The translations under genes and the position numbers were made by a program. From Methylocystis silviterrae (GTDB lineage Bacteria; Pseudomonadota; Alphaproteobacteria; Rhizobiales; Beijerinckiaceae), in assembly GCF_013350005.1 (NCBI RefSeq), contig NZ_JABVWW010000003.1:1-64000 (forward strand): 64,000 bases of DNA, read 5' to 3'. Positions 1-7,595 of the stretch are shown piece by piece. Position 1 is the stretch's first letter; every line of letters begins with the position of its first letter. The notes beneath the pieces were generated by a model. It was not told the DNA's origin. It did no database searches and saw only the letters and a program-made list of their open reading frames with translations.

Positions 1-68
1 GCAAACACTTCTCAAGGGGGTCAATTTTGGACGCCGATCCCTCGGCTTAGGGGGTCAAAATTGCACGC
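1..68. mobile_element. IS21-like element terminus (partial)
   Basis: Two related short motifs occur here: one of the form GTCAATTTTGGACGCCGAT near 6-24 and a related GTCAAAATTGCACGCC near 53-68. Arrays of this kind are typical of the multi-repeat ends of IS21-family elements (family knowledge; element not identified). A third similar copy lies at 21842-21865. The parB-like reading frame ends exactly where this block begins, so the insertion probably truncated that gene. The rest of the element lies outside the window. Confidence 0.5.
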
Positions 69-575
69 CTAAACACACGCCGTCTCGACCCATTTCCAGC
101 CCTCTAGCCGAACAGGCTCGGCGTCGCAGGCCAGTTTTTCTACGACAAGGCGTTCGAGCAAGGCGACATCCTGCAACCAGCCGCCGTCGTCGCTCTGGAA
201 AAGATCGCGCATGATGGGGCCGCCGGCGGCGAGATAGGCTTCGCTGACATATTGCGCGCGCTTGTTCGAGGCCCGGACCGCGCCCTCGGTAAGAAGCCGG
301 CGAATCTGATAGGCTTCCTTGTTGTAGGAGCGCTGGATCGCCTCCCAGATCTGCTCCTGGCGCTCATGGTTGGGATTGACCGTGAAACCCATCAGCTGGT
401 CGAGCGTCTTGCCGTCTTCGGCATAGACGTCGAGCAGCGCCGGCGACACGGAGGCGAGACGCAGCCGCTGCTTGACGACGGCGACGCTGACAAAGAACGC
501 GGCGGCGATCTCCTCTTCGCTTTGCCCTTTCTCGCGAAGGGTCAAAAAGGCGCGAAACTGGTCGAGCGGATGCAA
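69..575 (-). pseudogene. ParB-like partition protein fragment, truncated at both ends
   Basis: The 168-codon frame opens with a plasmid-type ParB signature (HPLDQFRAF, then GQSEEEIAAAFFVSVAVVKQRLRLA, a helix-turn-helix that in the family binds centromere-like sites). The first usable codon is TTG and an in-frame stop lies about 25 bases upstream, so the N-terminal nuclease-like domain is missing. The 3' end stops at the IS21-like terminus. Family knowledge: such proteins segregate low-copy plasmids or occur as plasmid-borne ParB/RepB homologues. No parA is visible. I infer a relic of plasmid DNA; the fragment is unlikely to be functional. Confidence 0.75.
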
Positions 576-793
576 GGGGGATCGGGCTAGCTTGCGTCCT
601 TAACCTCGCCGGCTTCGCGCCGGCAGGCAACTGAGAGATACAAGGCGGAGGCGGGCTCCTGGATTTCGCTGGGGTTTTTCCCAGCTCTCAAATTGCAATT
701 CAAAAAGCTGAAAGCGGTCTTCCAAAATGAGACCCCGTCTCCGCGCGATAGTAAATTGCACGAATATTCAATGACATCCTGCCGGTCGGTCTC

Positions 794-857
794 CTGGCAC
801 GTTTCGTGAAACCTCTGGAGCATGAATGCCAACCACGGAGACCCCCAGAGGTCCGAA
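794..857 (+). promoter_or_regulatory. Conserved leader hairpin (copy A) before the WecG-like gene
   Basis: A block starting CTGGCAC at 794 recurs upstream of the sugar transferase at 19919. In this copy ACCTCTGG (811-818) is exactly complementary to CCAGAGGT (845-852), giving an 8-bp stem with a 26-nt loop. The right arm holds AGAGG (847-851), six bases before ATG 858, so folding would hide the ribosome binding site. ATG 822 lies in the loop and has only GGAG one base upstream, so 858 is the better start. The CTGGCACG also resembles a sigma-54 -24 half, but the expected -12 GC is absent. Confidence 0.55.
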
Positions 858-1688
858 ATGTCACTTAGCCAGGCGGAGATCTTCGATAGCGCGCTTCTTC
901 GCAACGCGGCCCGTTCGTCGCTGCTTTGGAAGGAGTCTGCGGCCTGTGAGCGCACGGTCGAGCTGTTCGATCTGACGATCACCAACACCAGCTTGGAGCA
1001 GGCGGCCTTCGACCTGGCCGAGCTCGCGCGCACGGATCGCCGCACGCGGGTCAGCTTCGTCAACGCGCATGTCATCAACGTCGCCGCGAGGAACGCCGCC
1101 TATGCCCGCGTTCTGCAGGGCATGGATCGCCTCTACGCCGACGGCAGCGGCATGGCGCTCGCCGCGCGCTGGGCCGGCTCGCCGCTCGCCTACAATGTAA
1201 ACGGCACCGATCTTTTTCCGCTGCTCTGCGCGGAGGCGGACAAGGCGGGCGTGAAGATTTTCCTCCTCGGCGGGAAGACCGGCGTGGCCGAGGCTACAGC
1301 GGAAACGGTGAAAGCAATGGGCCATAACGATGTGATCGCCGGCGTGCATCACGGCTACGTCAACAGCCCTGAAGACACGCAGCGCGTCATCGAAGAGATC
1401 AACGCCAGCGGCGCCTCGATCTTGCTGGTCGGCATGGGCGTGCCGATGCAGGACATCTGGATCACGCGCAACTCCGACTCGCTGCAGACTCCGGTCGTGG
1501 TCGCCGTCGGTGGTCTCTTCGACTTCTTCTCCGGGAACGTCTCGCGCGCTCCGACCTTCCTGCGCTCCATCGGCTGCGAATGGATGTGGCGTCTGCTGCA
1601 GGAGCCCGGCCGTCTGTGGTCGCGCTACCTGATCGGCAATGTGGCGTTCATCCTTCGGGCCTTGGCCTTGACGGTCGCGAGACGATGA
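858..1688 (+). CDS. WecG/TagA/CpsF-family glycosyltransferase (exopolysaccharide)
   Basis: Member of glycosyltransferase family 26, which adds a sugar from a nucleotide donor onto an undecaprenyl-diphosphate-linked intermediate at the cytoplasmic membrane face. Family hallmarks seen: VSFVNAHVINVAARN, a YADGSGMALAARWAG stretch (the usual D-G-x-G-x region), IFLLGGKTGVAEATAE, GVHHGYV and ILLVGMGVPMQDIWI, then VVAVGGLFDFFSG near the C-terminus. Length from ATG 858 is 276 residues, normal for the family. An in-frame ATG at 822 would add 12 residues encoded by the leader hairpin, but AGAGG six bases before 858 favours the shorter form. The N-terminal peptide LLRNAARSSL recurs in the sugar transferase at 19989. 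First gene of the polysaccharide region. Confidence 0.88.
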   Translation: MSLSQAEIFDSALLRNAARSSLLWKESAACERTVELFDLTITNTSLEQAAFDLAELARTDRRTRVSFVNAHVINVAARNAAYARVLQGMDRLYADGSGMALAARWAGSPLAYNVNGTDLFPLLCAEADKAGVKIFLLGGKTGVAEATAETVKAMGHNDVIAGVHHGYVNSPEDTQRVIEEINASGASILLVGMGVPMQDIWITRNSDSLQTPVVVAVGGLFDFFSGNVSRAPTFLRSIGCEWMWRLLQEPGRLWSRYLIGNVAFILRALALTVARR

Positions 1689-1819
1689 GGCGTTCGTTGC
1701 GCATATGATGGACGTCGACGTTCACCGCGACGCTTCTCCGAGCCTTCGCAATGTTGTTGAGCCTTGAAGGGGAGCCTCAAGGTTCGGATTGACCAATATG
1801 TCTCCAGGGAGAGGGTAAA

Positions 1820-2266
1820 ATGGTTCCTGAAAATTCGGAGAACGCGGGACCTCGATTATCAGGGCTCCGCTGCCTGGTGGTGGACGATACCCAGCTGAAC
1901 CGGCTGGCTGCCCAAAAAATACTGACCTTTGAAGGCGCCCGCGTTACTCTTGCCGTGGACGGGAAACAGGCAATACAGTTTCTGCGAGCAGAACCGAGGG
2001 GTTTTGACGTCGTGTTCATGGACGTGCAGATGCCGGTTATGGACGGTCTCTCCGCGACGCGCGCCATTCGGAAGGCCCTTGGACTGACAGACCTCCCCGT
2101 CATCGCGTGGACTGGTGAGGCATTGTCCGAACAACGCCAGAAAGCCCGGGAGGCCGGCTGCAATGGCATTCTGTCCAAGCCGGTCGATCTCAATGAGTTG
2201 GTTGCGACGCTGATTCTGCACCTTGATATCTCATCTGGACTTGCATCGAGCATCAATGGCGCGTGA
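1820..2266 (+). CDS. Single-domain response regulator (receiver only)
   Basis: A stand-alone CheY-like receiver of 148 residues. The acidic pair is in LVVDDTQ, the phospho-accepting aspartate in VVFMDVQMPVMDG, the conserved Thr in VIAWTGE and the Lys in LSKPVD. No output domain follows. A strong ribosome binding site (GGAGAGGG) sits before ATG 1820. The sequence is very like the receiver of the hybrid kinase at 11028-13198 (shared MDVQMPVM, GLTxLP, KPVDLxEL), so it may shuttle phosphate in the same relay or be a duplicated piece of such a kinase. Its output is unknown. Confidence 0.85.
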   Translation: MVPENSENAGPRLSGLRCLVVDDTQLNRLAAQKILTFEGARVTLAVDGKQAIQFLRAEPRGFDVVFMDVQMPVMDGLSATRAIRKALGLTDLPVIAWTGEALSEQRQKAREAGCNGILSKPVDLNELVATLILHLDISSGLASSINGA

Positions 2267-2654
2267 TTAGAGCTGGTCCATCGACGGCTCCAATTAAAAT
2301 GGTTCTGCCTTATTCTCTGGGTAGTGACCGCGGTCGTGGTGTAATTTCATCGGCAGCGCCGGTTTAACTTGTCGGCCGCCGCAACGCTCGCTACGCCGGC
2401 GGGGTTTTCATGGTCCATCTGCTGCAAAAAACGGAAGCATTGCAATTGAGGAGTGCAGCGCCTACCTATCTTTCAAGGCGATTCTTGCGCAGAGTTTCTC
2501 AAGGGAACGGCGTTCCCGTCCAGGCGAGCAAGCTCCTTGTCTAGTAGGTTCAGGTTTTGCGGGGGCTGGCATAAGCGGCCCATTGCTTTTACCCGAGGGA
2601 GTTAGATACTCTGGTTCGCCCTAATAAGTTTACCCAAGCCTCGGACGAAGTCGG
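2267..2654. other. Intergenic stretch between receiver gene and GumC-like gene
   Basis: No convincing gene. It holds a GC-rich hairpin followed by four T (CCGCCG 2376-2381 with CGGCGG 2397-2402, then GGTTTT), a weak candidate terminator for the receiver gene, and a short dyad GGGAAC-GGC-GTTCCC at 2503-2517 that could be an operator ahead of the GumC-like gene. Both are suggestions from pattern only. Confidence 0.4.
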
Positions 2655-4085
2655 ATGACTTGTAGTTTCGGTGCTCCCGCTCTTGGCGGCAGGTCGATGC
2701 TGCGGCATGCGATCGGGCGCGCAAAAGAACTGATCGCCAGCTTGACCCAGCGCGAGGACCTGAGACCCTATATTCATGGCGGGCTCATTTCCGTCAGCGT
2801 GATTTGGTTTCTTTGCGCGGCCTATCTGATCTTCCTGCCGAAGTCCTATGTCAGCAAGGGAATTTTCATTCTCCCTGGCGCTGGCGCAAATGTATCCGTG
2901 ACCCTCGAAACAATCGGGCAAACCTCGTCTGTCGTGCCGTCGCCTTTCTCATCCACGGGCTTGAGTCCCAAAGTTATCTACAGCGAAATCCTGACCAGTG
3001 ATCCAATAGTAGATAAAGCCGCCGCTTTGCTAAATATCAAACCGAGGTACTTCGGGGAGCCGAGGGTTAAACTGGTCGAGGAAGCGACGCTCATATTCTT
3101 TGAGATGAAAGGCCGCACGGCCGAATTGGCCCAACAAAAAGCGGTGGCGCTGGTCGATGTGTTCGAAAAGGAGCTGGACCGTCTGCGGCGCGATGAGACC
3201 GAGCGCCGTGACGCCAGCGTTCGGGATGCGATGAAGGGTTATCAGACGAACCTGCGTGCGGCACGCGAACGCATTTCCGAGTTCCAGCAAAAGAGCGACC
3301 TTGTTTCCCTCGAGCAATTCAACCAGATCACCTCGATACTCGAGGACACCAGGAAGAAGCTGACTGAAGCGCGAGTCGAGGCGGATCGTCTCGATGCGAC
3401 GCAGAAAGCGCTCGCCAAAAACCTGGGGATGGATCCAAAGCTGGCGTCCGTGGCGCTGTCTCTTTCTGCAAATTCGGTTTTCGCCAAGGCCCTTACCGAC
3501 TATGCGGATCTAACCGCGCAGGTCGCGGAGCAATCCAGGTTGTATGGGCTCCGAAATCCCTTGTTGCTCCAATCTCGGGCGAAGCAGTTGGCGGCGCTGC
3601 ATCTCGTGAAGACCATGGCGCGGCGCGCCGGAGTGAGCGTTGACGACCTGATTCGCCTGATGGCTCCTCTGGTGCAGAAGAGGCAGGAGGAGTTGTTGAA
3701 GGAGCTGGTCGCCGGAGCGGCGGAAGCCCAAGGCAAGCAACGGGAAGTCGCGGCGCTTAATAAGGAGGTCGACGCTCTCGACCGACGCATCAAGTCCCTC
3801 TCGTTGAACGCCGCCCGTCTGGAGGATCTCAAGAAGGAACACCTCGTCGCGGAGGCGGTGTTTTCCTCAGCTCTCGCGCGCGTTGACATGAACAAGGCGG
3901 ATATTTTCGCATCCTATCCCCTAACTCAGCTTCTCTCTCCGCCCAGTCTCCCCAAAAGGCCGGCCCAACCACGTCTGCTCTATGCCTTTCTCGGCGGCGT
4001 CGTGGGGACGCTGTTGGCCATCGCCGCATGGACACTCGCATGGATGCGCCAATCCTTCGCCCCGAAACCTCTGAAGAAAGAATAA
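2655..4085 (+). CDS. GumC/Wzz-like polysaccharide chain-length protein
   Basis: Inner-membrane polysaccharide co-polymerase expected to set chain length and link polymerase to the export channel. A first membrane segment lies near residues 40-62. A long periplasmic region rich in charged coiled coil (roughly 160-420, many E/K/R heptads) follows, then the family's proline-rich PPSLPKRPAQPR motif just before a second membrane segment near 443-465. There is no C-terminal tyrosine-kinase domain, so it is the GumC type and not the Wzc type. ATG 2655 is used; ATG 2697 with GGCAGG upstream is a good alternative, giving MLRHAIGRAKEL. The 3' end overlaps the polymerase gene by 58 bases, implying co-translation. 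Confidence 0.85.
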   Translation: MTCSFGAPALGGRSMLRHAIGRAKELIASLTQREDLRPYIHGGLISVSVIWFLCAAYLIFLPKSYVSKGIFILPGAGANVSVTLETIGQTSSVVPSPFSSTGLSPKVIYSEILTSDPIVDKAAALLNIKPRYFGEPRVKLVEEATLIFFEMKGRTAELAQQKAVALVDVFEKELDRLRRDETERRDASVRDAMKGYQTNLRAARERISEFQQKSDLVSLEQFNQITSILEDTRKKLTEARVEADRLDATQKALAKNLGMDPKLASVALSLSANSVFAKALTDYADLTAQVAEQSRLYGLRNPLLLQSRAKQLAALHLVKTMARRAGVSVDDLIRLMAPLVQKRQEELLKELVAGAAEAQGKQREVAALNKEVDALDRRIKSLSLNAARLEDLKKEHLVAEAVFSSALARVDMNKADIFASYPLTQLLSPPSLPKRPAQPRLLYAFLGGVVGTLLAIAAWTLAWMRQSFAPKPLKKE

Positions 4086-5398
4086 TCTACTATTCGATCC
4101 TCTGGACTTGGGGTTACTGGGTTCTCGGCGCTCTTTACATCGTCGGGCCGGTCATCGGCTGGTATCTCGCCTTCGTCGCTCTCTCGCGCTACGTGGGCGT
4201 TTCGGCTCGTCCCTCCGGGCGCTTGCAGAGAGTTCCCATCGGCGTCGTCATCTGGTGGGTGGCAATGGGGGTGATGCTCTTCGCGCTTCTCGCCGCGCAT
4301 CTTAATTTCGGTCTCGGCGTCGGCTCGCTGCTCAAGTCCTCGATCGGCTGGGCGAAAGGCTGGGCGCTCATGGCGGTTTTTCCTTTGATCGGCGCGATGC
4401 TGCCGATCCGCGCGGAGATCGTCTACCGCGCCACTAACAAACTTGCGCTCCAGACGCTGCTCCTCGTGCCCGTCTTCATTATCGCAGCTCTGGCGCGCGC
4501 GCCCACCCCGCTCTACGTCTCGCCGTTACAGATATTCGGCGGGGCGGGGCCCCAATTTTTTCAGGTCGCGCTCTATTCCATCGACGAGACTAACGGAAAT
4601 TTGCGTTGGAGCTTTTTCGCGCCTTGGTCGCCCGCGGCGGCGTTCATTTCGAATGTCTCTCTCGTTTTCGCGCTCTATGACCGCTCCCGCCTCTGGAAGT
4701 GCGTTGGCGTCGCTTCCTGCGTCACAATTTCTGTCATGTCCCAATCGCGTTTGGCGATCGTCGCCATTCCCGGAGTGATTCTGCTCCTCGCCGTATTTTG
4801 CAATCTGACGCGACCACTGACGCTGGGCGTCGCCTCGTTCGTCTCGACTCTCGGCATACTCTTCGCTACGCCCATCATGTCGCTCGTCGATGACTTCATT
4901 GAGAGATTCACCCGGGCGCGAGCCGCGTCATCCAAGGTGCGCGCTATTCTGAGGTCCATGGCGCTGCATCGCTGGGAAAGCGAGGCGCCGATATTTGGGC
5001 ACGGCGTCTTGGAGAGAGGTCCGCACATCGTCGAACATATGCCGATCGGCTCGCACGATTCTTGGTACGGGCTGCTATTCGTGAAAGGTATCGTCGGTTT
5101 CGCGGCGCTGGCGATTCCGCTCGCATGGACGTTCCTGGAGCTTCTCGCCAAGGCGCAGGCTGACCGTGTCGCCCGCTGCGCGCTTGGCGTCGTGATCATC
5201 ATTGGCTTCTACTCTTTCGGAGAAAATCTCGAAATTCTGTCCTATCTCTTTTGGCCTGGCCTCGTCGTCATCGGCATCGCCATGCGGAGACGCCTTTTTC
5301 ATCCGCTACGCCACCGATTCGCAGCCCCACTGGCGACTGAGCCCGAGGAGAGAAGCACGAACAAGACCCATTCGCCTGAGCCGCGGCTCGAGGCCTGA
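4028..5398 (+). CDS. Wzy-like exopolysaccharide polymerase (polytopic membrane protein)
   Basis: A 456-residue protein with about ten hydrophobic segments spread through its length and a short hydrophilic tail. A loop containing GHGVLERGPHIVEHMPIGSHDSWYGLL followed by a membrane segment is the type of large periplasmic loop seen in O-antigen ligases and polymerases (Wzy/WaaL superfamily). Sequence conservation in that family is low, so the role comes mainly from topology and position between chain-length and export genes. It probably joins repeat units in the periplasm. The start overlaps the GumC-like gene by 58 bases; ATG 4043 is an alternative. Confidence 0.7.
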   Translation: MDTRMDAPILRPETSEERIIYYSILWTWGYWVLGALYIVGPVIGWYLAFVALSRYVGVSARPSGRLQRVPIGVVIWWVAMGVMLFALLAAHLNFGLGVGSLLKSSIGWAKGWALMAVFPLIGAMLPIRAEIVYRATNKLALQTLLLVPVFIIAALARAPTPLYVSPLQIFGGAGPQFFQVALYSIDETNGNLRWSFFAPWSPAAAFISNVSLVFALYDRSRLWKCVGVASCVTISVMSQSRLAIVAIPGVILLLAVFCNLTRPLTLGVASFVSTLGILFATPIMSLVDDFIERFTRARAASSKVRAILRSMALHRWESEAPIFGHGVLERGPHIVEHMPIGSHDSWYGLLFVKGIVGFAALAIPLAWTFLELLAKAQADRVARCALGVVIIIGFYSFGENLEILSYLFWPGLVVIGIAMRRRLFHPLRHRFAAPLATEPEERSTNKTHSPEPRLEA

Positions 5399-5629
5399 GC
5401 GCGGCTCGCCCAGGCGGAGAGACGAACATTGGAAGTGAGCAGGCGCAGGCCTTTTTCGGCCGGACTCGAATTCCTTCGACCCCGGCCCCGCGCCCGCCGC
5501 TGTTATGCAACCGCGTGTGTGATTCTATAGGACACCACAGATACTACATCCCGTACTGAGGTCGCTGTTCCCCGGCGGCGGGGGGACCTTACCGCTCGTG
5601 ATTCGTTGGCCGACGAATGGAGAGCGGCG

Positions 5630-6064
5630 ATGAAAATGTATGCAGGATTGGACGTGGGTGGCAAGCGAACAGCGGTGTGCATTCTGGATGACGGGAGCAA
5701 GATCGTCTGGCGTGGAAAGACGGATACGCATCCGAAGATGAATGACGCTGTATTGCGACGCTTCAAGGGTGAGCTCGCGAAAGTCGGGTTGGAAAGCGGG
5801 CCGTTCACATCGCACCTCTTCCGTTCATTGGCGGCTATGGATTACCCGATGGTTTGCATGGATGCGCGACGTGCGGCAGATGCGATCAAGAGTCGCCGGA
5901 TCAAGAGCGACAAGGGCGACGCCTGGGCTCTTGCCGAGATGCTGAGGACCGGCTGGTTCACCTGCGTCTATGTCAAGTCTGATGACACGCACCGCCTGAA
6001 AGCGCTGCTTGGCGCGCGTGATCAACTGGTCAAGGACAAGCGTTTGTACGCGGCGGCGCAATAA
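5630..6064 (+). pseudogene. IS110-family transposase, N-terminal fragment
   Basis: Begins MKMYAGLDVGGKRTAVCILDD, the DEDD nuclease domain start of IS110-type transposases. It continues through KVGLESGP and AIKSRRIKSDKGDAWALAEMLR with the expected acidic residues. About 145 residues remain of roughly 340, and the C-terminal transposase domain is absent. The frame ends at TAA 6062-6064 and IS21-like sequence starts within 100 bases, so the element was cut by later rearrangement. Probably inactive. Confidence 0.85.
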
Positions 6065-6129
6065 TCGGCCAATGAGCGGCGCGAGGGGCGACCGCGTCGT
6101 GCCGACGTAAAACCCGGCCACATTGGCGT

Positions 6130-6916
6130 CTGCCCTCCCCAATTTGATTCGGGAGGGCAGCCGGGGATGTTTGCGGTGGAGACCTACGCGGCGGTTCGAC
6201 GCTTTGTTTTCATTCAGGGGAACAATCGGCGCGAAGCGGCGCAGGTGTTTGGACTGAGCCGGGATACGGTGGCGAAGATGTGCCGCTATTCGGCGCGCCC
6301 GGTTACGTGCGCACCAAGGCTCTCGAGCGGCCGAAGCTCGGGCCGCTGCTCCCGGTGATCGACGCCATCCTCGAGGTGGACAAGACCGCGCCGCCGAAGC
6401 AGCGGCATACGGCGAAACGGATTTTCGAACGGCAGCGGGATGAGTACGGCTTTGCTGGCGGCTACACGGTGGTGAAGGATTATGTGCGGCTGGCGCGCAC
6501 GCGCTCGCGCGAGGTGTTCGTGCCGCTCGCGCATCCGCTGGGTCATGCGCAGGTCGATTTTGGCGAATGCGTCGGCGTCATCGGCGGCGTGCGGATGAAG
6601 CTGCATGTGTTCTGCTTCGACCTGCCACATTCGGACGCCTGCTTTATCAAGGCCTATGCGGCGGAGACGACGGAGGCGTTTCTCGATGGCCATGTGTCGG
6701 CCTTCGCCTTTTTCGGCGGCGTTCCGCTGTCGATCCTCTATGACAATCTCAAGATCGCCGTGGCGAAGATTGTCGACGACGGCGAGCGATGCCGCACGCA
6801 GGCTTTCACCGAACTCGTCAGCCATTTTTTGTTCGACGATCGCTTTGGTCGCCCGGGCAAAGGGAACGATAAGGGCAAGGTTGAGGGCCTGGTGAAGTTC
6901 ATGCGGCTCAACAAAT
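6130..6916 (+). pseudogene. istA: IS21-family transposase istA, frameshifted and truncated
   Basis: A 10-bp hairpin (CTGCCCTCCC 6130-6139 with GGGAGGGCAG 6151-6160) precedes ATG 6167. The first frame encodes MFAVETYAAVRRFV, then REAAQVFGLSRDTVAKMCRYSA, the IstA helix-turn-helix. Near 6290 the frame shifts and continues as PGYVRTKALERPKLGPLLP up to the DDE core (VDFGE, YDNLK, KGKVEGLVKF). The tail is replaced near 6905-6917 by an oppositely oriented IS5 fragment and no istB follows. Inactive remnant. Confidence 0.85.
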
Positions 6917-7313
6917 TTGATCTTCTTGCTGGCGTCGAAGCCGCGTGGCCCGCCGCTTTCCGTCGTCTTCGCCGATTGGCTGTCGACGACCCCGGCGGTC
7001 GGGCTTGCCTCACATCTGCCTTTTCGCGCGACGCCATGACCAAGGCGTGATTGACGCGCGTGAACACGCCGCCGCGCGACCAAGCGTAGAAACAGCCCTG
7101 CGCGGTCGAGTAGGGCGGAAACTCCTTTGGCAATTGCGGCCACTGACAGCCTGTCGAGGCCATGTAGAGGATGGCGTTCACGACCGATCGCAAGTTGGTT
7201 TCGCGCAGGCTGCCAAGCGGCGATGCGGGCGGGAGTAGCGGCTCAAAAAGCGCCCATTCCGCATCCGTCAAATGACTTGCGTAATGCAGTCGGTCAAGCA
7301 GATACTTGCACAA
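6917..7313 (-). pseudogene. IS5-family transposase fragment
   Basis: Minus-strand codons from 7313 give LLDRLHYASHLTDAEWALFE, then LRSVVNAILYMASTGCQWPQLPKEFPP, the N-terminal half of an IS5-type transposase. Near 7000 the frame shifts to GVVDSQSAKTTESGGPRGFDASKKIK, the DDE-bearing part, and then ends against the IS21 fragment. Only about half the gene is left, with at least one frameshift, so it is dead. Confidence 0.82.
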
Positions 7314-7595
7314 AGTGATTCTAGTCTAGGCGCATCGCGCGCCCCTCGAATCTCGCAAATCCGAAGGAATCACAGTCTACTGAAATCACTCAATAACATT
7401 TTCGGTCAGCCTCTAAGGGAATTGGCGGCCTCATGGGTCAGAGAGCTGGGAATAACCGATCGAGGAGGCGTTTCGGTCGGGTGCGCCAGGAACAGGATCG
7501 GCTTGCCGCTAGAGAATGGCGCGCGTCGGGAGTCATGTGAAATTGGGTTGTGCAGGCAACATCCTTCGCCGGAAATTTGGCACAGAAATCACCAG
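7314..7595. other. Upstream region of the Wza-like gene
   Basis: The Wza frame stays open back to 7272, inside IS5 debris, but that extension has no secretion signal and poor coding character, so it is not part of the protein. TTGGCACA just before ATG 7596 resembles a sigma-54 -24 half without the -12 half. No other element is evident. Confidence 0.35.

Noticed and set aside
7272-7595. N-terminal extension of the Wza-like frame
   Set aside because: The frame is open from 7272 but the extra 108 codons overlap IS5 debris and precede a clear lipoprotein signal starting at ATG 7596.
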